Shown: in pieces, positions 23,043 to 35,283 of the stretch | Layout of the letters: each line of letters opens with the position of its first letter | How positions within the stretch are numbered: the stretch's first letter is position 1 | Source of the DNA: Taenia hydatigena | Lineage: Eukaryota; Platyhelminthes; Cestoda; Cyclophyllidea; Taeniidae | Direction: 5' to 3' | NCBI GenBank assembly: GCA_036345935.2 | Contig: JADWOT020000005.1 | Span: forward strand, 19,446,369 to 19,510,368 | Length of the DNA: 64,000 nucleotides | Program-made: the position numbers and the translations under genes | The notes under the pieces: generated by a model | What the model saw: the letters and a program-made list of their open reading frames with translations, nothing else | Database searches by the model: none | What the model was told of the DNA's origin: nothing

Positions 23043-23238
23043 AAGTGTGTAATACCTTGTTTTCTTGGACTGCTGGTTTTGTTCAGGGTCACAGGGGTGG
23101 CCATCTTGCCCTACCCTCAAGGGCTGGCCTCAGGGTCATGCCAGCAGCTCATTTCCCTCTGTCTGTTGAATATGTATATTCTGCTCCGGTATTTTGCCTT
23201 CTTTTGCCTTCAAGGAAGCCTCGGGACGCTGCAAAGTG
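23043..23238 (-). mobile_element. Solo LTR-like repeat, copy 7, with 5-bp target duplication
   Basis: The element is 23048-23233 (186 bp). On the plus strand it runs from TGTAATACCTTG to GGGACGCTGCA, i.e. TGCAGCGTCCC to GGTATTACA on the minus strand. A perfect direct repeat AAGTG flanks it at 23043-23047 and 23234-23238. This is the second copy with an intact 5-bp target duplication. Confidence 0.82.
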
Positions 23239-24626
23239 AGGATCCAAATGTTAACTCTAACTCAATACGGTATTATGAGTCCTTCAAATTGACAACAGCC
23301 ACTCATTTATCGGAACTCACCAAAACTTTTTGTTATAAAATGGAAATTGATTAAGAATGTTACCTTTAATCAACAGACTGAAAGATCTGAAGTACGCTGG
23401 CATAAATAGTGGTCCATCCTTGTCTTTTCTGAATTCGCATTAGACTTAACTTGCATTAAAACTTATGTCCATAAAGTACAGCGAGATGTGAGGCCACTGG
23501 TACAACTGTACAATTGAATCATAACTTGAAGAAACACAAATATCCTCGTGTTCCAGCACAGTTAAGCAAATCGTCACGTTACTGCATAGCACCCTCTTTC
23601 TTTCAGTCTTGTTCACAGCACTCCCTTTGGTCAGCATCCCGCACCGATTAGCACAACGTAGTCACTGCGCTCAAAACTAACTACGAAACAGCAACGTTGG
23701 TCACTCGGTTTCCCTCATATGAAGTCATTTGTTGTCAGCTTCCCTTATCTATCTCCGCTATCGCCAGTTAGGTACCGTTTAAGCGGAAGTGGAAGTGCAG
23801 TGGCTTTGCACTGTTCGGGACCAAGACTGAGACAGGGCGGTGGGCCATGGTGAGGGCATTTTGTACGTCTATCGCTGGGTGTGAGTTGACAGGGCAAAAA
23901 GTAGAGCCATTTGATAAAACAAAAGTCTTTAAATCTTTTCATGTGTGCAAGTATCCAAATCTCTTCTTCACTGCCGCTTTGTATGCATCTTACCTCTCTC
24001 CGGGCCTCAATCACCTGCCAGCCTATCTGGATTCTGTTCAGCTAGTAGAGAAGCAATAAGAGTTTCGTTTGCTCATATATTTGGCAACCTCAGACAGATA
24101 CCACATCTTCTGTGATAGTATATTATAACATTGAATCGTAGAAGGCAGAATGGCTGTCCATTTGAATTGGATTTACCTTCTACTGTCTTCACTGTAGCCC
24201 CCCAAATCCTCGCTAACATCGCAAAATTGGAAGGTCTGGGGGCTACTATTATCTCCCGTAAGCCAAGCCACATAGTGAAATTGCAATCTGCAGAGTCTGA
24301 AATGCATAGCTATTTACCACAATCTAAATAGGGACTTTGGATCAACGCCTCTATATATCTTTTCAAATCGTATTCTTCACAACGGTCTGTTGGTTCGCTT
24401 TCAAGCAGCCGGGTGGTGTGACGCTTAAAATGTAGGATGTTTTTGCACAAAGGTGTTACTTACAATAGAAGTCCTCTATCCACCATGACGCCTTCCTAAT
24501 GAAACTTCCAATGCCTGCATTTTCGGAAGTTTAGATTATCGACACAAATTAGGCGTTTTTAATGAAAAGAACAAAAATAGATAGATAATTAAATAACTTC
24601 ACAAGCCGATAGGAGCAAATATTTAC
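23239..24626. other. Intergenic, nothing seen
   Basis: Short open frames only, with no splice or family support. It ends at the polyadenylation signal of the next minus-strand gene. Confidence 0.4.
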
Positions 24627-24632
24627 TTTATT
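24627..24632 (-). terminator. AATAAA polyadenylation signal
   Basis: TTTATT on the plus strand is AATAAA on the minus strand, about 20 nt past the stop codon of the membrane protein gene, a usual distance. Confidence 0.6.
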
Positions 24633-24651
24633 GAATCACGATTCACCAGCA

Positions 24652-25065
24652 CTAGGGGAGGACAGAAATCACGCTAGCATCGGAACACTCGCTGTCTTCG
24701 TTCTCGTTCCTCTGTTCCACCGAGGTGTAGATAAGCTCCGCCAAGCCCAGACAATAATGCAACAGTCCACCAATCACTAGGGCAACACTCACCCAGTCGT
24801 CTTGGTCAAAGGGACGTGTAGATTTCATTGTAGCCATGTTAAAGAGAATCAGGCCAGCGTCCACAAAGATTGGGATGAGGATCCAATAGAGGTATCTTTT
24901 TGTTATTATAACGCCAAAGACAATAGCCACGGCGGACGCAATAAGGCTGAACACAGCACGGTAGACATTCAAGTACTTGAATTGTCTGAGGTTGTAAATT
25001 GCCGTGGTGCAGGTGATACAGAAAAGAGCGTAGATTGCATGTAGCACTCTAATGCAAACAGGCAT
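24652..25065 (-). CDS. Small four-helix membrane protein, 137 aa, unknown function
   Basis: I do not recognise the family. This single-exon frame starts with aacaATGC at 25065 and ends at 24652. Four hydrophobic segments are visible at about residues 7-26, 39-56, 59-80 and 90-112 (e.g. AVFSLIASAVAIVFGVII, VALVIGGLLHYCLGLAEL). The C-terminal tail is acidic and polar (EQRNENEDSECSD), so both ends are probably cytosolic. An AATAAA lies just past the stop codon, which supports a real gene end. No other exon was found. Confidence 0.62.
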   Translation of the reverse strand: MPVCIRVLHAIYALFCITCTTAIYNLRQFKYLNVYRAVFSLIASAVAIVFGVIITKRYLYWILIPIFVDAGLILFNMATMKSTRPFDQDDWVSVALVIGGLLHYCLGLAELIYTSVEQRNENEDSECSDASVISVLP

Positions 25066-27976
25066 TGTTTACCCACCTCGTAGTCAGTCCGTCAGTCAAA
25101 CAGTCAAGTGAAATTATTTCTGCATACGCGGACCAACTCACAGCGATGTAAAGTGCTTTTTAACTGCTGAAACGCACGTGTGGACACACACACGCACACC
25201 TTCCTTTGGGTCGCGTGTACAACCGCCGATGTCTTCATTTCACTCCAAGTTGATTCCTATGGGATCATGTGTTCTGGCCGAGACACTTGTTGTCTTCAGC
25301 TTTCTTTCTCGTGCTCCACTACTAGCTGATTGGCGACGTTCAAAAATGCGTGTATAGTTGTTGCCAATACTCTTACACACTGCTATAAAATCATTCCTTC
25401 AGACACGACAAGGTAAAATAAATTCAACTCCATATTTTCGAAGCGTCACATTCCATTTAGAAGCATTTTAACTTGTATTAAAATGAATCACACGAGTGTT
25501 TTAGATCACAACTCGAGTTCTGTCCATGCAAGACACGAATCAACTTTTTTTGCATCTTATCACAATCCTCTACATGGTTTACTACTTGAAAACTGTGCAT
25601 TATCACTGCCTAAATGCTGCTGCAAGCAGGATTTTAGATGCTGGAACTAAATCAGGGTATTTCAAATTGGTGAGTGTAATGCATGGTGTTTTGTGTATTT
25701 TAAGGTGGCTTGACTTTCCAGATAAGACTTTGTGACACTATATATTAGTCTACTTTGCAATCTCTAGATAACCGGAAGGAATTGGATTAAAAGATTTTGT
25801 CTACTTGAACGACGGTCAACATCTGGCGATTAAGTTGTCTCGCGTCTGAGGCAGTACCGTCGATGGCGTCAAGGAGGAAGGAACGAAGGGTTCGGTTTGA
25901 TGTTCTTTATTAAACCCATGAATAACTCACTTGACAAAGCGAGGATAAACAACGAAGGCCAAGATGACGAGGCTGACTGTAGGGATTAACTATGTGTACG
26001 TGCACATAGTATGTCTATGTGTATGCACTCTTCAGCCACTTTGTCCCTTTGCATCGTTTACAATGGTCCTGAGGCTTCCCATCTGAACGGCAGAACGCCC
26101 TACCCAAAAGCTATTTTGACAAAAATTGAATGCAATGATGAGTGATGTGGCAACACGAAAAGATTTTTCATCACGTCAGTATCGATGAAACTGAGGACTT
26201 AGGCGGAGTAATGATGAGACAATTCGTCTATGATTGCGTCAACTGTGAAAGAAATCAACGTGGTAGAGGCAACTATGCAAGCGAATGTAACCTCATGCTT
26301 TACAAAATTATAGTGAGCTGGAAATGCGATGTTCTCCTCTCTCTTAATTTCTTTATCTCAAGCTAAAAAACGTGTTCAACGTTTTGAATTGTTTGTTAAC
26401 TGACAGAATAAGCAATAGAACGCAACTTAAGTGGATCATCTTCAAGCAATTCACCCACCTCACGTTCCAATGCTAATTTAGCCACTATTTCCCTTCCAAA
26501 AAAATCATGCTTGCTTTGCGTTTCTAGTGATCCCTAGATGGGAGTGTGACCTATTTGCTGGGTGAGATCCAACTCAATTTTTTAAATAATGATTCTTTAG
26601 TTGGTCTCGTCTGTCAGTGTGCCGAACGCCTTCTATCAAAACTAAACCTTTTGAGGATTTTTAATTTGGGATAGAATAGAGAAAGATAGTGCTTCGCTCC
26701 ACTTATTCTCCTCCTTCCATTTTTTTCTAGCGATGAACATTAATGGCAATTGTGCGGACCAGCAAAATACGCAAAGAAGCTCTCTTTAATTACTTAATTT
26801 TTTTTACAGAACAGTGTGCTCTTCTGGGAACATTTTTGTTGTGAGCGGCCTGTAGCGTCAGAGCCTTCGCTGAAGCTGTAATAAGCCAAGGCAGTGTCTA
26901 CGAATGTGCTGCTGCGGGGGCTACCCTCATGACCAAACACGCTGTTTAACAAATTACTGGAATCCTTCGCCGATTTCTACAACATTTTGACTCTATCCAA
27001 AACCTTATTACATTTTGCGTTTTAAATCACTAGGAGGGCTTTATTACTCCCCAATTTCCATATATTTCCCTTCTTCTGCTTGCCCATTTGAAAGGAGTTT
27101 CACCTGTCCTCCCTCTTCATAACCTTTTGGGTGCTTGGCATTGTTACTGTGCTGCCTTGTCGATTGCGTAATCGTCATCAAAATTCAGACCGCTTTACAT
27201 CATTGTCAATTTCTTAACTGTGACGATCAGGACTTAAAATCATCTTAAAACACTCATTAGGTAGTAGATAGATGAAAATATTGTTTGCCGAATCTGGCGG
27301 TACGTTAAAATCCCTCAAGTCAGTGAGGAAACCTGGTACCTTCAAAAATGGTTAAACCTTTTGTGCGTCGTGACATTAAATCAATCAAGAGGTACATATT
27401 TGCAAGGGTTTTTACCATTCAGCATTAAAGCCTTTTTGTCTAAAGCATTCGTTATCCTTCCTGTTTGGCTTTACTCGCAAGATATCACGGCTTCATCCAG
27501 TCCAAAGAGGGTGGCTAGTTGTCAGGAGGCAACATCCAGATCGTGTCCATACTTGAATCCAGAATACAAAAATCAACTTCTATTTTGTTGCAGTCAACAA
27601 ATATTTTTTACCAGAAGAATTGGAGTCTATTAGAATCCGTGTAAATCAATGCAAATCCACTCTGTTCTAACTCGGCGTCTTCTGGGCCCATCACCTGTCT
27701 ATTTACATTGTATGTATTTAGTAGAGTCGTGGCGGTAGCATCGCTTGTTCATGTAATTGACACCTTCAGACGGGTACCCTAGACAAAGGCCCAGCAGACG
27801 ACGTGCCTGTGCACATCCCAAACACGTCGTACATCTGCTGACTTGGTCTTGGGCGATACGATGAATCCTGTCTACACTGACAGTGCTTTGTTAACGCGTT
27901 AAAATTCCACCTATTGAGGAATATTCATTGTTCCTACGTGCCAGTGGTTCATGCTTAGGTTTAACCGTCTCAAACC
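25066..27976. other. Intergenic, nothing seen
   Basis: About 2.9 kb without a supportable exon, RNA gene or repeat. A TTTATT at 27977-27982 may be the minus-strand AATAAA signal for the cassette ending at 28146. Confidence 0.4.
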
Positions 27977-28145
27977 TTTATTTGCTTTTAGCACTCAGCA
28001 TCCTCGATTCAAAGAATACAGCAACCGATAGAATCGAACTTATTAACAGAAACAAGTTGTGGTAAGAATAAAAGCATTAAAGTGAAAAATTAGAAAAATC
28101 ACGGTAGCGAAAGATCACAGGTATTGTCATAGGAATGTTACGATC

Positions 28146-31100
28146 TTAATTTCTTTCAAGGTACTTCAGCTGGCCATCTTCCAGCAGTCGTGTTCGCAGC
28201 ATACACAGCTCACGCGCAACACGCACTTCATCAGCCGACTTGGCTTGCAGCTCCACTTTCAGCCGCGTTATTTTACTGTAGAGTTTGGAAATCTCCAGCT
28301 TGGCGGATTCTATGCTTTCCAAGTTTTCTAAAGGCAATTTGAAAGGGCAATGCTATTTATATACCTCAAAGTGCACTTTATTCAACCCGAAAAAAAACAA
28401 ATAGTTAGCAAAACAATAGGATTGCCTCAAAGAAATGCAGCTTAGCTCCAATGAAACGACTTTGGCAGCCATTCCAAGAAATATTTGTGCATTAAATTAT
28501 GGCGATTTTTAGCTTACTAATGCTTGGAAGCTGTTTGCACCTTCCTTAACCGTGATTTCAACTGCTATTGACCAGTAGGTAAGGTAACTTATGCAGGTCA
28601 AGAAGGGGTGAAATTCGAACCCTTTGTGTGGATGTGTTAGCACCAAGAACAACACCTCATTTCGCACCTTTTGTAGGCTACCCCTTGGCCGGGGTGACAG
28701 CCCATTCATCAACTCAATTCTTCTTAGGTAACGTTTATGTCATAATATCATATCGCCAAACAAACTTATGGCCCAAAAAGTGAGAACAAGTCCATTAAAA
28801 GATAATGGAGCAATGGCCTTAGCACTAACTTCGGAGTGAATGACTTGGCTTGTTAAAATCAGTAGGTGACGACCCAAACAAGCAGTAGTTTGTAATTTGA
28901 CCTTGAGGTGTTGACCAATTGGAATTCCATTTGGAAAAACATTCATCTTTTGATCTTTGTTATTCGCATGTACGGGGATTAAATTACAACTGAGTGAAAT
29001 GAGCTGCGTTTAAATATGTGGATTAGCAAGTTTGCTTTAATGAGAAATGATAGGAAATAACTTGCTTGCGTGTTCACAAGTGATTTACACAGTCAGTCCT
29101 ACTTCAGGTTACTATAGTGGTCTTTTCAGCCTCTCTTTTCCCATGATTCGCTTGTCACCCCGGCGGCATGAAGTTTTACTCATGTTGTTTTAGTTCTTCA
29201 AGGCACTATTGATAATGTCCAAATGGTACGCAAGTGATGCAAATGTGTTGAGGTGCGCACGTTTGACTGGACTTCTTATTAGATCTTCTTAATAACATTT
29301 AACCCGAGACTCTTCAAGATAGAATTACCATCTTATCAATCGCTAGGTGTAAAGTCTGACTAAATAACGTTGGGCCGAAAATCAATGAGCTACTGGACAT
29401 TGTTTTGGAAGATACGTGGATTCCAAACCCATGTTCACTGTTGTGATGACCCGCGATGCAACCTTAAGAATAAAAGATTACCAAAGCGTACTTTCATTTT
29501 TACTGTAATCTGTTGTCAAGTAACTTTTTGGGTTTTTAAGCGAGGCTATAATGCCTCCCCAAAAGCAGTTGGATAATATGGCAAGGAGTAGCCAATCGGG
29601 AGTGAGTGACTTGACAACCAACACCCAGAATGAAATCTCAGAATCCATCTACGACTTTCGAAATTTTCCTAGCGAGTGTTTAAGTATACTCCTTTGTTGA
29701 CAAGCTGTCAGAATGCATCAACCTCGTGATCGAGTTGACGCAAAAGGAGAGGGAGGCGAAAAGGGAAATTTTAAGACTTGCCTTTACTTACCCAAAAAGG
29801 CATAAAAGCATATTCTTCCATCCCTTTTTTCACCAGAACCGTTAATAACCAACTTAAAAGACATACTCAACATTAATTTTCTCGAAGATTCCACATTAGA
29901 CCATGATCCAAAGCGGGTTTAATCTTTCGCGAAAGTTTGGACAAAACAAAAATAATTTGATCCAAAAAGGCAATAATAAGGTGTTAGATCATCAAAGACC
30001 CACACAAGTAAAGACCTAACACGCGAATGCAGCAACGCATCTCTCTACGCTAAGTTAATACTGACAAGTTCTTGAGACTTTTAACTGTTATGATAAAGGA
30101 GAACTTGTAGAGAGTGTAAAGGTTCAATGAATCACGGTAGATACAACACAATTTCCTAATAAATGACGTAGCTAAGGCTTTGACTGGTTTGTAGTTAATC
30201 TTGGAGATCATCAAGCCCCCTTCCTGTTAAGGATTTAAAATTAACATCAACCTACTAGCATTCATTTCGGCAACCTTCTGCTTCTTCTCCTCCTCCTTCG
30301 ATGAGAACTCGAAATCCGCAAATGATGATGTCGGTTGGTGTACAGTTGGGGGAGACGCTCCGTTGACTTGACCACCCATTCCACGCATCGAATGTTTTAT
30401 CAAAGAGCTGTCGGTGAATACGAAAGGTCGTGGAGATTGCAGACGACCGTAATTCAAAGTCTCCACCTCAATCCACACCTCACCGGGTGGCATGGGTGGG
30501 ACTCGAATCTGGAGGCAGTGGGTTGCGTCTGGCGCCAGTGATGGCCATCGACCAGGCACCACTCGCCAATTCTCTCTTGAAACGTTATAGATATCAATGA
30601 AGACCTGAGCATGGAGCATCACCGCCTCGTCGAGATGTGCACCGTAGAGATACACTTCGTAATCGCCTATTCGAATGCAGAAGTGTCGTGATTAGAAGAC
30701 GGATAGCTTCTGTTATTCATTATATTAAACCTTCGCACCAGTTCCCTTCGATTCACCTCTCATACACTCCCGTAGCGTTCCTGCTTCTCGTAATTTTGGG
30801 AGTAAAATAAATGTGTAAAAAGGCAGTCCAGCCAGCTTCCACAAGAGTATTCATACTGATTTTTTTGTTTATTTAATCACATTAACAGATGCCATAAAAG
30901 AGCTATCAATTCTGTATGCTTTCGTGTGACTCCATTAGATTCTTACAAATTTCAAGTACTTTTCTTTATAGGCGGAAAACTGTGGGGAAAAATGGGTACT
31001 GTCGTAACATGTGGTAAAGAAAGCCTACCGCCGCTAGAATTAAAGTTCAATTCACTGCCTTTAAGTAACATTGTAGAGCAGGAAATCATTTTAGAAATCA

Positions 31101-32250
31101 AATTTTTGGGGGAAAAATGAGTTAGCGACAACTTGACATGCTCCCCGTGAGAAAAAAAAAAACAAATCTTATGAAACCATTGCTTAAAGAAGCCTAACAA
31201 CCATGAACAGTATTTTAAAGATATTGATGAAAACCTCCTTCTTATTTTTTCAATACGATAAAAAACTATTTTTTGGTGGAAAATAAAGTTGACGATAACT
31301 TTATTACTACCTTAACCTACCTACAGTTGATCCTTCTGATGGCTTCATTAAAACAAAGCGCGGATGATCCTGTGAACCTAAATAGGAATTCTCATCCACA
31401 GTCGGCAAAAGGCTATCACCACGCGCAGAATCCAAACTGTAGTCAGTAGAATCACCACCTTCCGAAGTCGTCTCTTCGGCCTCCCTAATATCAGTCTTCG
31501 CCCTCTCCTCGTCACATTGTTGACCCGTTGCAGTTGCAACTCCTCCGATGGGATCTGGACGCTCCTTCGTGTTGATCTCAGCTAGACTTGACGATCTTGA
31601 TGATTCTTTATCACCATGGTACTTTGATGTAACGTGAGTGGAAGTTACAACACTCTTATCACCACCTGCAGACTCTTCTAATGGTAAGGCGTGGTATTCG
31701 TTTCCATTTTGGGGTTCGATGACAATGGGACTTGGAGATTGTGATTTATGGGTTTGGGCGATTGCCGGACTTGGTGTTCGAGGCTTCTCAACCTCTTTCA
31801 AAGTCGATAAGTTGAAGCCATTTCCGTAATGCTGAACAGTAACCACAGGACTTGGGGATCGAGATCTAGGTGATGAGAATTTCGGCTCAGCGGGTGTTGG
31901 GCCTGATTTTTTTGATTTCCCCTCTTCTACCTTAGATGCAGAATAAAAATCGCTTTCGAATGGCAACTTCGTGGCTGTAGGACTTGGCGACTGGGGTTCC
32001 TGGCGCTCTCCCAGTATGGGAATGGGTAATCTTGCTCTCGTAAGCTCATTGTCATCTTTCACGCCACCGCTTAGTAACGAATCTCTTTCATTATCGGCAC
32101 GATGAATAAGTTGCGGTGAGCGATTATCATCGACATCGGAAGATGCATCCGATACCTTTTCCTCTGGAACAGTCCTAAGGTTATGATCATGCGTGCCTTC
32201 CAATATAGTTGGGAGTATCTCCTTCGTCCTCTCTTGAGATGGATTTGAAT
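28146..32250 (-). CDS. Second IPT-like/coiled-coil exon cassette (3 exons, no own start)
   Basis: Minus-strand exons are 32250-31321 (310 codons, Ser/Pro/acidic, with SPSP motifs), 30666-30256 (IPT/TIG-like domain with EVWIEVETLNYGRL) and 28327-28146 (terminal coil ending RLLEDGQLKYLERN then TAA). Each starts with an acceptor that leaves two bases of a split codon and the first two end in phase 1, so they join in frame. The first exon has a strong acceptor (a run of T then ACCATGCAG), so an upstream exon must exist. No ATG or C2 exon was found between 32251 and 35283. The last two exons are clear paralogues of exons 8 and 11 of the gene just upstream. Joined to exons 1-6 of that gene, the frame stays open and gives 790 aa. 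It is either an alternative 3' half or a separate gene with an unseen first part. Confidence 0.65.
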
Positions 32251-35200
32251 CTGCATGGTAAAAAAAAAACAGCTTTTTCATGGTTAAGCGGCTCAAAGCA
32301 GCAATGCACATCAAAACTAGCTGACCGTACCATGGAAGCCAACTTGGAACCAGTTTATGCAATTATATCCGCACCTTTAAGAATGAATTTAACTAAACAG
32401 AAATAACGATATGATGTATTTCCAGTGTATTTCCCATGAAAGCTACTCCAAAAAACCGTATTAAAACATCGGCATTTACTGCCACTTACTCGGTACTGAC
32501 AAGAAAGCAGGTAAGGCGGTCCTTTTGTCACCCCTCCACAGAAATTCTTCCAACAATACCAATTTTATGGGTACAAATCAGGCATAACTAAGTATTTAGG
32601 TCGCAAAACGCGAACATACATCTGTTATCAAGGCCGAAAGTTTGTGAAGGAGCTGACAACAGCGTGCTTGTGAGTGTTTAGAACTAATTGACCATGTGAT
32701 AGGATTGCAAAAACACCTCGAAGATGGTAAACAAGATAATAATTCAAATGCCATACTTATTCAATGACGACACTTTCTGGGGGAATTCCATTCACGGTTG
32801 TTTGCGAATGTTTCTTTTGTCCTCTTTTAGTGGCACAGACGTCCATGTGATTGCTGCCATGGTAACGACTAGAAGGACTGACTTTGTTAGCTTGAGTCAC
32901 TTACTAAGGGAGGATTAAAAATATCTCTCAAATGATTTGCGGTAAGTAAGTAGCAAAATAAGCTTCTGGAAGAGCCATTTCCTTCCTCCCGTAATTTTAC
33001 AGCGCAGCATTGAAAGACACGTAAATGGAAATGAGGAAATTGCCCGAAACAAAGCGATCACTATCATTGAATATTTTACAAACTAGAGTTATTGAAAATG
33101 CAGGATTCAAAACAGGTATTAAGTGAAGGAAAAAGTAAATGAAGCATTCCTGATTCCCTGATATAGCATTATAGTGGATCAATCCTGATTCACGAGGCAG
33201 CCTTGATATCTCTCTCGTGAGCATGTCATTAAGCTGTAGCAGAAGTATTTAGAAATCGTGAAGGTGGCTTGATTAAATTTGGACTGTCTAAATATTCACT
33301 GATTTGTGGCGTCAAATGTGTCAATTACCTTGCTGCATTTCAAAGTGTTTCGCACAAATTGCTTCAGAGCTACTCAGTGGGAGGGGGGGGGGGCGTTAGT
33401 GTGATAAAAAGATGCCTCACGATTTCACTTAAAAGATGACCTTGGGAAAAATTAACTACCTTGATGTCAAAAGTTGACATACATCTTTCGTCTCTCGAAA
33501 TGGCATTCGACTCTTGGGTACTGCTTCAGATTGTCAACCAACCTTGCTTCATTTAGGTACATTTGCTGTCACCACAAATGGATACTTGTCAATCGATCTC
33601 ACAGAGGAATTCGCAGTGGCTTATTTAACATGGAAAGGATATTCTTTCTCTCCCACTGATTTGTACCTAAAATTGGTCTTTTCGCACAAAAGCCTCAATC
33701 CAAGAACGAATTCTCTGCAATCACGTCACCATAGTGCATGGAAATTTGCATTTTCCACAAACACGCTCGGCGTGTGGCGAGTATTCTGGCCGCTCTAACC
33801 CAGGATTGCTCATTTACGCGGCAAGAAAATCATGTGATGTAAGCATTTTGCATTCACTAAACTTGAAAATAATGCAGCTACCGTACTCAGGCACCTCTGG
33901 GATTGTACAATAAAGGTTTGTTTCTTTTTCTTAAGGTAACCGATTCAGATTAGTCTATTTCAGTGATGAACAAATTACCCTCCTGTCTGTGTGAGAGAGC
34001 ACACATTAGCATACTGACAACGAAGCCGCTTAGAGGGTTTGCATTGCGCAATGAAAGACGCGAAGGCGTTGGGCCAACTAGCAGTGCTGCTAGTAGTAAC
34101 AGTAGTAACGAAAGAGGAGTCTCACGTGAGTAGAATTGCCAGACTGTAAAATAACTCTTACCACCAGAATGGGAATAGGCAAATGGTAGAGTTGCCTTAC
34201 ATTATAGAATAAGCTTAAAAAGTAGTTTGTTTTAATCACATCGATACCGATGGCTTCTTAATGTGAGATATTGCAGAAATAAATTCGTATTAATTCCATC
34301 ATAAAGTTAGGAGAAAAGTCATCTAATTAGTTTTTTTTCAAAAACATGAAACTTTGAAAGAAAATCGGAAATAGTCCAAGATTGATAAGACTATCAAGAT
34401 CTGAAAAAAACGATAACAAGACAGAGTTTCGCTTGAATCTGTGCCTCCTTTTTTTTGCAGCTCCAACTAAACCTGCCTCTCCTTGGGCAGTGGCTGTTTT
34501 AAAGCCCTATTTGCTTTTGAAAACAAGCACCAAATAAATTCAAGCGATGTGTACAACTTGGGCGGCGTTTTTGACCTCCAACAACGTAAACGGAAAAATG
34601 ATGGATGCTAGTTAACAAACGTAGTAGGACAGTTCAGACTTGATTTTGACTACCTCTCTCCACGAAATTGCCAGTCAAGTTCTCAAGAGTACCAGTCACA
34701 ACAGCACCAAGTTGGTATCAACACGTCATCTTTCGTCATCACACAAGGTCGAATTGCTTTTGAAGTGCGGAGTTTTGAAAGTAAGTGCAACGCCACTTCC
34801 AAAAATACAAGGGCCAAACCTTTTGCTAACTTTCATCGCGTATTTGTCCTCAAACACGATAGGGATGCAAGCAAGTTACTTCAAGAAGTCATAAACTTCA
34901 AATGTGTTTGCATTTATGCGAGAGGGGAAATTCACCAGTCCAAGTCATTTCATTCCAACCATAAGGCTTTGTCTGGGGTCAGCACTTTCAGCTCTCTATC
35001 ATGAATTCTATCTCAGCTACTATCAATTGCACATGTGAAATCGGATCACACCACATAACCACTACATGAACTGAATCCGTTAATCCTATTTTAAAAAACT
35101 GCCCGCTATATCAAGGGGTCGATCCTACGAGAAATAACCCACAACGTTGGTGGATTCACAACCACTTTAATGAATAGCTTGATACACAGGAGGTAAATCT

Positions 35201-35283
35201 CATTTGATAGTAGAGGGAATGAAAGCATTGGAGGATGATTGGTCGATTAAATAAAGGAAAAAGGCACATGTGCGCGGAAGTGG
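32251..35283. other. Region between the two 3' cassettes
   Basis: No C2-type exon or other upstream exon for the second cassette could be found on the minus strand, although a very short exon could be missed. A run of 11 G lies at 33383-33393. A short plus-strand frame with a hydrophobic start lies at 34051. Confidence 0.4.

Noticed and set aside
26838..26930. TGTAGCGTC followed by GCCTTCGCTGAAG, like an LTR start
   Set aside because: Only the first 10 bases or so match; the later blocks of the family are absent.
28590..28640. Minus-strand GGGTTCGAATTTCACC, like a tRNA T-loop
   Set aside because: No matching acceptor stem, D-loop or anticodon stem could be folded around it.
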